Positions 1-5,356 of a DNA stretch of 5,356 nucleotides are shown one piece after another. The stretch lies in assembly GCA_903939555.1 (NCBI GenBank), contig CAJAHV010000016.1:1-5356 (forward strand), read 5' to 3'. This stretch comes from an uncultured Alphaproteobacteria bacterium (GTDB lineage Bacteria; Pseudomonadota; Alphaproteobacteria; Sphingomonadales; Sphingomonadaceae). The notes beneath the pieces were generated by a model. It made no database searches, was not told the DNA's origin, and worked only from the letters and a program-made list of their open reading frames with translations. How positions within the stretch are numbered: position 1 is the stretch's first letter; the number at the start of each line of letters is the position of its first letter. The translations under genes and the position numbers were made by a program.

Positions 1-693
1 ATGATACACGAGTTGAGCAAACCACGTGGCTCCAAGCGGGCCAGAACACGTGACCAGCTACTGGTTTCGGCGCAGGCGCTGCTGATGGAGCAAAATGCGG
101 CGGCGCTGGGCATTCGCCAGATCACCGATCATGCCGGCGTGGTTCACGCGACTTTTTATAACTATTATCAAGATGTTACTTCCTTGATCGCTGATCTTGC
201 TGAACTTCTGGGCGCCAGCCATGCGGCGACAATCGCCAGTTCGCTCACGGGCGTGTCTGATCCAGCCGTGCGTTTTGCCCGTATCACACGCCAGACGCTG
301 CGAATGGTCACGCAAGAACCCGGGTTGGGACGGCTGATCTTTGATGTCGGGCTGCCTGCCGACAGCCTCGTTTCGGAACTGCGCTTGCGGCTGAAGCTTG
401 ATCTTGCTGAAGGCCAGCGTCTTGGTCGCTTTCGCCTGTCGGATGTCGATCTGGCGGCAAGCATGGTATCCGGGGCAATCAGCGGCTTGGCGCTCGATCT
501 GCATCGGCAGATCTTGCCCGTCGCCATGATCGAGCCGGCAACGACGCGCTTGCTCGAACTTCTGGGGCTTGATCCCGAGGCGGCAGCGGCGCTGGGCCAT
601 GAAATGGTGGTTTGCCCGCCCGCCCCGGCGCTGCCTATGCGCTGGCTGGCGCTTGTTCCGGTCCGACCGGCTTATCAGGGAGACCGGCGATGA
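1..693 (+). CDS. TetR/AcrR-family transcriptional regulator
   Basis: A 230-residue protein with a clear TetR N-terminal DNA-binding domain. A basic arm (about residues 7-17, rich in K/R) leads into helix 1 (TRDQLLVSAQALL). A helix-turn-helix follows: IRQITDHAGV at about 38-47, then the recognition helix with the family-typical T-F-Y-x-Y-Y at 51-56. The rest is a helical ligand-binding region with no recognisable subfamily signature. Residues about 200-230 form a Pro-rich tail beyond the usual TetR length of roughly 200. The ATG at base 1 is used because it places the HTH at the expected distance; the upstream DNA is missing, so a farther start cannot be excluded. The gene ends in an ATGA overlap with the oxidase gene, so it probably heads the operon and may repress its own transcription in response to the pathway substrate (inference). 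The HTH stretch at about 150-210 is noticeably more A+T-rich than the rest of the window. Confidence 0.93.
   Translation: MIHELSKPRGSKRARTRDQLLVSAQALLMEQNAAALGIRQITDHAGVVHATFYNYYQDVTSLIADLAELLGASHAATIASSLTGVSDPAVRFARITRQTLRMVTQEPGLGRLIFDVGLPADSLVSELRLRLKLDLAEGQRLGRFRLSDVDLAASMVSGAISGLALDLHRQILPVAMIEPATTRLLELLGLDPEAAAALGHEMVVCPPAPALPMRWLALVPVRPAYQGDRR
677..682 (+). promoter_or_regulatory. Shine-Dalgarno sequence for the FAD oxidase gene
   Basis: AGGGAG lies 7 bases before the ATG at 690, inside the last codons of the tetR gene. It decides the start of the oxidase. The open frame extends upstream to an ATG at 612, but that start would add 26 residues overlapping the regulator and lacks an equally good site. 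Confidence 0.7.
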
Positions 694-2033
694 CACCCAA
701 GTTTGGCCGTGGCCGCACCATCGCCCGTGGCGAGGATGGCTTTGAAGCGGCGCTGCTTGGCACCAGCTTCAATGCACATGATCCCGGCCGGCGGCCGGCG
801 CTGATCGTGCAGGCCAATGACGAAGCCGAGGTGCTTGCTGCGGTCGCGCAGGCGCGCGCCGCGGGCCTCGCCATCGGCATCTGTTCCGGCGGGCACAGTT
901 GGTCGCAGAACCACATCCGCGACGGCGGCATGCTTCTCGATATGTCGCGCCTCGACAGTATTGCGATCGATGCGGGCAACAGCACGGCCATCATCGGGCC
1001 GGGCTGCCTTGCCGGCGATCTCGATGCGGCGCTGGCCAAGCAGAAACTGTTTTTCCCAGTTGCCCATGCCTACACCGTCGGCATGGGCGGCTTTCTGCTG
1101 CAAGGGGGCTTTGGCTGGAACAGCCGGGCTACGGGGATGGCCTGCCAGAGTGTCATCGGCATCGATGTCGTGCTGGCTGACGGCAGTCTGGTGCATGCCA
1201 GCGAAACCGAAAATCCCCAATTGCTGTGGGCGGCACGCGGCGCCGGCCCTGGCTTTTTCGGGGTTGTTGTCCGTTTTCACCTGAAACTGCGCCCGCGCCC
1301 CCGCTATGTCGGCATGAAAGCCCAGGTGTTCCGTATCCGGCATCTTGAAGCGGTCATGAGCTGGGCGGATCGGGTCGGGCCCGATGTGGCGCCGTTCGTC
1401 GAGTTTCAGCTGGTCTTCAATCGCAAGGCGATGGGTATTTTTGCCCATGGTATCGAAATACTGACGCCGGTGCTGGCCGACAGCCACCGCGAAGCCCGTG
1501 CGGCCGTCGCCTTCATCGACAACAGTCCTGTCCGGCGATTGGCCAGTTTCACCCTGCCGCTGTTGCCGCTGTCGCTGGGTATGATGATGAAAGCCGGGGA
1601 ACGGACGCTGTTCCTGCCCAATACGCGCTGGACGGCGGACAGCATGTGGATGAATACCCCTATCGATCCATTGTTGCCGGCCTTGCGGCGCATTGCCGAT
1701 ACCCAGCCGGGCGCTCCGAGTCATGCCCTGTGGCTGAACTGGAATGCGCCGCCATCACGCCCGGACATGGCCTTTTCGTTGGAGGCCCGCACCTATCTCG
1801 CGCTTTATGGGGGCCTGCGCGGGTCGACATCGACGCCGCGAGATGAAAGCTGGGCCACCGATCACATGCGCGCTCTGCAGGCGGACAGCATCGGCATCCA
1901 ACTGGCCGACGAAAACCTTGGGCGGCGACCGGCAGCCTTCATGGCCCCCGCCAATCTCGCGCGGCTCGATGCCCTGCGCGCGCATCATGATCCCGAAGGC
2001 CGCTTCAACCCCTATATGGGCCGCGTCGCATGA
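690..2033 (+). CDS. FAD-binding PCMH-type oxidoreductase, berberine-bridge-enzyme-like
   Basis: 447 residues, a normal size for a bacterial BBE-like flavoprotein oxidase. The N-terminal FAD-binding PCMH domain spans about 35-205. SGGHSW at 66-71 contains His69, the expected site of the 8-alpha histidyl-FAD bond. TVGMGG at 129-134 matches the family T-V-G-x-G-G motif, and LLWAARGAGPGFFGVV at 178-193 matches the LxWAxRGGGGxxFGVV motif. The C-terminal BBE segment ends with DPEGRFNP at 434-441. In bicovalent members a Cys lies two residues before the TVG motif (CPTVGxGG); here that position is Ala127 (AYTVGMGG), so FAD is predicted to be held by His69 only. There is no signal peptide, so the enzyme is probably cytoplasmic. 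Members oxidise alcohols, sugars or phenolic and alkaloid substrates with O2 or another acceptor; the substrate here is unknown. The gene overlaps tetR by ATGA at 690-693 and the next gene by ATGA at 2030-2033. Confidence 0.93.
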   Translation: MTPKFGRGRTIARGEDGFEAALLGTSFNAHDPGRRPALIVQANDEAEVLAAVAQARAAGLAIGICSGGHSWSQNHIRDGGMLLDMSRLDSIAIDAGNSTAIIGPGCLAGDLDAALAKQKLFFPVAHAYTVGMGGFLLQGGFGWNSRATGMACQSVIGIDVVLADGSLVHASETENPQLLWAARGAGPGFFGVVVRFHLKLRPRPRYVGMKAQVFRIRHLEAVMSWADRVGPDVAPFVEFQLVFNRKAMGIFAHGIEILTPVLADSHREARAAVAFIDNSPVRRLASFTLPLLPLSLGMMMKAGERTLFLPNTRWTADSMWMNTPIDPLLPALRRIADTQPGAPSHALWLNWNAPPSRPDMAFSLEARTYLALYGGLRGSTSTPRDESWATDHMRALQADSIGIQLADENLGRRPAAFMAPANLARLDALRAHHDPEGRFNPYMGRVA

Positions 2034-2893
2034 TCGCCAGCAAGGCATTGCCCGGGCGCTATCTGGGCTATCGTCAGGACGAACAGGCCAGAGCATTCGC
2101 GCGCTTCTTCAATCCGGCAATGGCGCCGCTGGCACCCCATGTCTGCGCCGCGCTCGATCGTGGCGGTGTTCCCGACGTGCTGCTGCCAGGGTTTGAGGAC
2201 GCGGCGGCAAATCTGTTCGGCAGCGCGCCGGTACTCGAGAACGGCTATGTGCTGACCAGCGACGGCGGCCTGCGGGTCAGCGTGCGCACGCCAATGCCCG
2301 GTGTCACCCCGGCCATGATCGACTGGTGGTTTGGCTGGCACGGCGATGATGCCGCCAAATACAAGCTTTGGCACCCGCAGGCGCATGTCCATGTCGGGTG
2401 GCGGGAAACGCCGCCAGCCGGCACGACCGGCCGGGCGCTTTACATCGGGCAAACGTCGCTGGTTGACGAATATATCGGCAGTACATTGGTCCGTGGTGCG
2501 ATCCGCTTTGTGTCGCCGCGCTTGCTGGGTTTCAGCGATAACAGCCTTGACGACGATCGCCAGGCCACCATCGTTTGTGCCCGCATCGGCCTTGGCGATG
2601 CGCCGATCGACATCGGCTATCTTGCCCATCATGTCCGCGCCGTGGCCGGGGGTAGCGAAATGCGCTCGCGCTTCTGGATGGGCGGCCGGCACATTGGCGG
2701 CCGCAACCTGTTCGGCGGCGTGGCGGCTGCGGTTGCCAGACGCGTGCTCCGCCTGACCGAAAGCGATGCGCGCGCGCTGTTGGTGCATTGCGCCGAAGAA
2801 ATGCCGCATCTGGCGGGCCTTCTGCCTGCCTTGCACGCCGAATTTTCCGGTCGCGACTTGGTCAACGCCAGCATCTCCATTGTGACGAAATAG
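2030..2893 (+). CDS. DAPG hydrolase (PhlG)/phloretin hydrolase family protein, putative C-acylphenol hydrolase
   Basis: 287 residues, close to the length of PhlG. Known members are zinc enzymes that hydrolyse the C-C bond between a phenolic ring and an acyl group: PhlG cuts 2,4-diacetylphloroglucinol to the monoacetyl compound plus acetate, and phloretin hydrolase gives phloroglucinol plus phenylpropionate. The family signature is visible as DWWFGWH (98-104) followed by YKLWHPQAHV (111-120). Late in the protein, HCAEE at 253-257 gives the His-x3-Glu pair (H253, E257) expected for two metal ligands. E147 and either H115 or H119 are the likely other two, by analogy with the PhlG ligands His129, Glu160, His270 and Glu274; this mapping was made by eye. 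No signal peptide is seen. The ATG at 2030 overlaps the oxidase stop and has no strong ribosome site, which fits translational coupling. Family membership is fairly sure, but the substrate is not known. Confidence 0.85.
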   Translation: MIASKALPGRYLGYRQDEQARAFARFFNPAMAPLAPHVCAALDRGGVPDVLLPGFEDAAANLFGSAPVLENGYVLTSDGGLRVSVRTPMPGVTPAMIDWWFGWHGDDAAKYKLWHPQAHVHVGWRETPPAGTTGRALYIGQTSLVDEYIGSTLVRGAIRFVSPRLLGFSDNSLDDDRQATIVCARIGLGDAPIDIGYLAHHVRAVAGGSEMRSRFWMGGRHIGGRNLFGGVAAAVARRVLRLTESDARALLVHCAEEMPHLAGLLPALHAEFSGRDLVNASISIVTK

Positions 2894-2901
2894 GCAAGAC
2901 C

Positions 2902-4101
2902 ATGCGGATATTATCCATCGCCGCTATCGGGCTGATGATCGTCGTGGCGGCTGCTGCGTTCATTGGGGCTCGACCGCGATCGGTGCGCGTACCGCCGCGT
3001 CCGGCCCCGACAACGCCGCTGCGCACAACGCTTGCCATCGCGTTGCCAGAGCAGGCACTGACCTTTGCCCGATTTGGCGAAGGCGCTGCCGCGCAGACAT
3101 TTGTGGTGCGCCGGTATCAAGACGGCGTGGTCAGCGGTGTCGACCTGGCGCCGTTGTTGCAGCCCGGCGAGGATGCCATCGCGGCCTATAACCGGCTCGG
3201 TTACGAGGCAATTGCCGCGTTCGTCGCTGCTGCCAAGACCAGCGTCAGCTATGAAGCAGCTACGCTCGCGGTGCCGGTCGATTTGCGCGCCGTGCATGCG
3301 GCGGTCGCCACCAATTATCCCGAGCATGCCGATGAAGCCGAGGTCGAGGACGGCCCGTTCATGTTCGCCAAGATCGCTCAGCCCACGGCTTCGCGGGCCG
3401 CGATCCCGGCCAGTCCGGGGCTGCTTGATTATGAGGTCGAGCTTTGTTTTGTCACGCTCTCAGACTTGCCGGTCCTGGCGGCTGCGACTGGCGCCAAGGC
3501 CATCAAGGCAATCAAGGGCGGGCTGCTTTTGTGCAATGATGTCACCGATCGAGCCGCCTTGTTGCGCGGGGTCGATATCAGCGACATTGCCTCGGGCAAG
3601 GGCTTTACCAATGGCAAGAGCGGTGCCGGCTTCCTGCCTGTCGGGGAACTTTTCATCGTGCCGCGAGACCTGAAGGCATTTGTAGCGCCGCTGGAGCTTC
3701 ACCTGTCCGTCAATGGTGAGGAACGCCAACACAGCCGGGTTATCAACTGGATCTGGGATCTCGACCGCTTGCTTCTCGAATCCGCGAAGCGGCGTGGTGT
3801 CAACTGGACCTGGCGTGAAGGCAGCGCGCGGCTGCCGGTCAGCAACGAGGGTATATTACCCGATCGCACACTGGTGTTGGCCGGGACACCGGCCGGCACG
3901 ATTTTCAAGGGACCGGGCCCGGCCACCTTCATCCGCGGCATCGCAGACTGGATCAAAAGCTTCGGCAAGGGCGGCATCGTCGCGGCGATCGTCGAGCGGA
4001 CGATTGCCGATGACCATGCCTCTGGCGGCTATCTGCAACGGGGGGATGTGGTGACCATCCGGGTCGATCAATTGGGCACGCTGGAGAACCGCGTCGAATG
4101 A
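2902..4101 (+). CDS. FAH-superfamily hydrolase with N-terminal membrane segment
   Basis: 399 residues, longer than the usual 220-330 for FAH-like proteins. Residues 4-22 form an uninterrupted hydrophobic helix rich in Ala, Ile and Val. It is followed by an Arg/Pro-rich linker (24-38) and then the soluble domain. FAH hallmarks appear in order: N-Y-x-x-H-x-x-E at 138-145 (His142 matches the catalytic-dyad His), PFMFAK at 152-157, metal ligands E178 and E180 in DYEVEL, D213 in CNDVTDRA, the GKGFTNGK segment at 232-239 with FLPVGE at 244-249, and AGTPAG at 327-332. Members hydrolyse or decarboxylate beta-diketo or ring-cleavage-type acids using Mg2+ or Mn2+. About 30 extra residues sit between GTPAG and the final YLQRGD strand (about 338-372). 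The ATG at 2902 is preferred over an in-frame ATG at 2788: it begins the hydrophobic helix, lies 8 bp after the previous stop and has a weak AGG-type site. The reaction and the side of the membrane are uncertain. Confidence 0.88.
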   Translation: MRILSIAAIGLMIVVAAAAFIGARPRSVRVPPRPAPTTPLRTTLAIALPEQALTFARFGEGAAAQTFVVRRYQDGVVSGVDLAPLLQPGEDAIAAYNRLGYEAIAAFVAAAKTSVSYEAATLAVPVDLRAVHAAVATNYPEHADEAEVEDGPFMFAKIAQPTASRAAIPASPGLLDYEVELCFVTLSDLPVLAAATGAKAIKAIKGGLLLCNDVTDRAALLRGVDISDIASGKGFTNGKSGAGFLPVGELFIVPRDLKAFVAPLELHLSVNGEERQHSRVINWIWDLDRLLLESAKRRGVNWTWREGSARLPVSNEGILPDRTLVLAGTPAGTIFKGPGPATFIRGIADWIKSFGKGGIVAAIVERTIADDHASGGYLQRGDVVTIRVDQLGTLENRVE

Positions 4102-4189
4102 TGCCTGCGGGTGTTTAGCGCTCGCTGACCCGGCGACCTCGCGCTGGCACGCATTTGTCCGCCAATTACCCGAGATCGGCCGGAGAATT
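4102..4189. other. Intergenic gap between convergent units
   Basis: These 88 bases separate the stop of the FAH-like gene from the stop of purN on the opposite strand. No open frame of note, promoter or RNA gene is seen. Transcripts from both sides must end here or run into each other. Only a weak hairpin (4108-4132) is visible, and the right end contains the small palindrome TTCTAGAA that runs into the purN stop codon. Confidence 0.6.
4108..4132. terminator. Weak candidate hairpin, possible terminator
   Basis: The outer arms CGGGT (4108-4112) and ACCCG (4128-4132) are perfectly complementary. An inner AGC/GCT pairing lies around 4117-4126, but the bulges are uneven. No T-run follows on either strand, so this is not a classical intrinsic terminator. 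It is listed because of its place between convergent genes. Confidence 0.2.
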
Positions 4190-5131
4190 CTAGAACGGCA
4201 GCAGTGCCAGCCGTTTTGGCGCACTCGCTCGCCAACTGCGGTTCAGCCAGTCCTCGATATGCGCCCAGTCAGTGGTGCCGGTATCGAGGCGGATGCCGAC
4301 CCAGCCCGATGCACCGAGATAGGCCGGGCGGTAATAGCGATCGGGATCATTCTCGATCAGTTGCGCCTGTTCCTCGACGCCGCTGGCCTTGACGAGCAGC
4401 GCGGTGATGTCGTCGCCGTGGTGGTTCTGCTGGAAATAGGCGAAGAACTTGCCGCCGCGCACGAAAAAGCCGGGGGCGCCGTGGGAGCGTTTCTCCTCGG
4501 CTGCGGGGAGCGCCAGCGCCAGCGTGCGAACGCGGCCGAGCAGCGCTTCGGGCGCTCGCTCGGCGCGTACCAGATCAGCCAGCACCCGCGCGTAAAGCTG
4601 ATGTTCGGCATAATGCACCCGGTTGGCGAGCGACGCGGGCGTGTCGCCAGACAGCACCGCGACGCGCGTCTGCCCCAGGATCGGGCCGTCATCGAGTTCG
4701 GGGGTAACAAGGTGGACGGTGCAGCCGGTGACGTTTTCGCCCGCTTCCAGCACCGCCTCATGGACATCGAGGCCCTTGTGCGCAGGCAGCAGCGAGGGAT
4801 GGATGTTGAGGCAGCGGCCCTGCCATTTTTCCACAAACGTGTCCGACAAAAGCCGCATGTAGCCGGCCAGCGCGACATATTCGACGCCATGGCGGGTCAG
4901 CTCGGCATCGATGATCGCATCGTATTCGGCGCGTTTCAGGCCCTTGTGCGGCTGCGCGAAGGTTGCCACGCCTTCGCCGTGCGCCAGCGCCAGGCCGGGG
5001 GCATCGGGGTTGTTCGAGGCGACGAGCACGATCTCATAGGGGCAATCGGGGGCCTGCGACGCATAGAGCAGCGCCGCCATGTTGGAGCCGGTGCCCGAAA
5101 TGAGCACGCCGACACGGGCGCGCTCAGCCAT
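4190..5131 (-). CDS. purN: Phosphoribosylglycinamide formyltransferase fused to an MmcQ/YjbR-like domain
   Basis: 313 residues, about 110 longer than a standard PurN. Residues 1-190 are a complete GAR transformylase, which transfers formyl from 10-formyl-THF to GAR in the third step of purine synthesis. The phosphate-binding loop SGTGSN is at 12-17. The catalytic triad reads N109 and H111 in LNIHPSLLP plus D147 in ELDDGP, with the same 36-residue His-Asp spacing as in E. coli PurN (His108, Asp144). Residues about 195-313 match the MmcQ/YjbR fold: LALALPAAEEKRSHG, FFVRGGKFFAYF, a GWVGIRLD strand at about 276-283, and W300 through APKRL at 304-308. The junction is continuous with no frameshift. 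Two ATGs (5134 and 5131) are adjacent; 5131 (MAERARVGVL) is chosen, and the other adds one Met. The start overlaps the purM end, so the pair is coupled. The role of the second domain is unknown. Confidence 0.95.
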   Translation of the reverse strand: MAERARVGVLISGTGSNMAALLYASQAPDCPYEIVLVASNNPDAPGLALAHGEGVATFAQPHKGLKRAEYDAIIDAELTRHGVEYVALAGYMRLLSDTFVEKWQGRCLNIHPSLLPAHKGLDVHEAVLEAGENVTGCTVHLVTPELDDGPILGQTRVAVLSGDTPASLANRVHYAEHQLYARVLADLVRAERAPEALLGRVRTLALALPAAEEKRSHGAPGFFVRGGKFFAYFQQNHHGDDITALLVKASGVEEQAQLIENDPDRYYRPAYLGASGWVGIRLDTGTTDWAHIEDWLNRSWRASAPKRLALLPF

Positions 5132-5356
5132 CATGGCTCGCCGTCCAGGCGGCAGCCGAGCCCCAGCTGCCGGCGGCACCAGTGACATCGCAACCCTTCG
5201 TACCGGCCTCGATGCGCCCGATGACACTGGCGCTTTCGCCGGCAGCGGCAAGTGCGGCAATGACCGAATCGGCGTCGGCGGCAGCCACGACCATCACCAT
5301 GCCGGTGCCGCAGTTGAAGGTGCGCGCCAGTTCGCCCGGCGCGATATCGCCTTCGC
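5124..5356 (-). CDS. purM: Phosphoribosylformylglycinamidine cyclo-ligase (AIR synthetase), C-terminal part
   Basis: This is the partial 3' end of purM, which enters from the right edge of the window; 76 complete codons and the TGA at 5126-5124 are visible. The frame begins GDIAPGELARTFNCGTGMV, which contains the conserved FNxGxGM segment of the AIR synthetase C-terminal domain, and continues through VIGRIEAG to the end of the protein. The enzyme closes FGAM to AIR with ATP in purine synthesis. The frame overlaps the purN start at 5131 by 8 bp, the usual purM-purN arrangement. The N-terminal domain and promoter lie outside the window. Confidence 0.95.
   Translation of the reverse strand, partial: EGDIAPGELARTFNCGTGMVMVVAAADADSVIAALAAAGESASVIGRIEAGTKGCDVTGAAGSWGSAAAWTASHDG

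Noticed and set aside
612..689. Upstream extension of the oxidase gene to an ATG at 612
   Set aside because: It would overlap tetR by 82 bases and add a low-complexity Ala/Gly/Pro stretch; AGGGAG at 677-682 points to the ATG at 690.
784..803. GC-rich palindromic run near CCGGCCGGCGGCCGGCG
   Set aside because: It encodes conserved-looking residues (DPGRRPA) in the oxidase, and such runs are common by chance at this GC content.
675..1724. Long - strand open frame (349 codons) opposite the FAD oxidase
   Set aside because: Its translation is rich in His, Arg, Gln and Pro, typical of antisense shadow frames in GC-rich DNA, and the oxidase on the + strand has all the family motifs.
2012..2836. 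- strand open frame (274 codons) opposite the PhlG-like gene
   Set aside because: It is an antisense shadow with no domain features; the + strand frame carries the DAPG hydrolase signatures and coupled start.
2788..2901. Upstream extension of the FAH-like gene to an ATG at 2788
   Set aside because: It would overlap the end of the PhlG-like gene by over 100 bases and bury the hydrophobic segment behind an Arg-rich stretch; the ATG at 2902 fits the operon spacing.
4259..5185. Long + strand open frame (308 codons) opposite purN
   Set aside because: It lies fully antisense to purN-MmcQ, whose motifs are unmistakable. Its translation has no recognisable domain and is a by-product of high-GC codon bias.
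5132..5260. N-terminal extension of PurN to a start at 5260
   Set aside because: It overlaps the purM coding sequence and adds 43 residues before the standard PurN beginning (RVGVLISGTGSN); PurN proteins start only a few residues before this strand.

Overview
The window is high-GC DNA with tightly packed genes and reads as an alphaproteobacterial chromosome. A member of the Sphingomonadales is my best guess, from the codon style and from the purM-purN pair whose purN carries an extra C-terminal domain. That placement is inference and needs a database search.

The left three quarters (1-4101, + strand) is a compact four-gene unit. It holds a TetR-type repressor (1-693), an FAD-linked oxidase of the berberine-bridge/PCMH type (690-2033), a homologue of the 2,4-diacetylphloroglucinol (DAPG) hydrolase PhlG and phloretin hydrolase (2030-2893), and a fumarylacetoacetate-hydrolase (FAH) superfamily protein with an N-terminal membrane segment (2902-4101). 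The first three genes are joined by ATGA stop/start overlaps and the fourth follows after 8 bp, so they are almost certainly one translationally coupled transcript. Taken together, one oxidase and two kinds of carbon-carbon bond hydrolase under a TetR-type ligand-sensing regulator suggest catabolism or detoxification of an acylated phenolic or polyketide-like compound. The substrate cannot be read from the sequence. The promoter and operator should lie just upstream of base 1, outside the window.

The right quarter (4102-5356) is a core purine biosynthesis locus on the - strand, convergent with the catabolic unit. purM is partial, with only its last 76 complete codons inside the window, and it overlaps the start of purN. 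The purN product is a fusion: a complete GAR formyltransferase (about residues 1-190) followed by a complete MmcQ/YjbR-like domain (about 195-313). The 88 bp between the convergent units (4102-4189) holds no gene, only a weak hairpin.

I see no RNA genes, CRISPR arrays, insertion sequences or att sites. The best candidate for something undescribed is the oxidase + PhlG-like + membrane-linked FAH-like cassette, followed by the PurN-MmcQ fusion.
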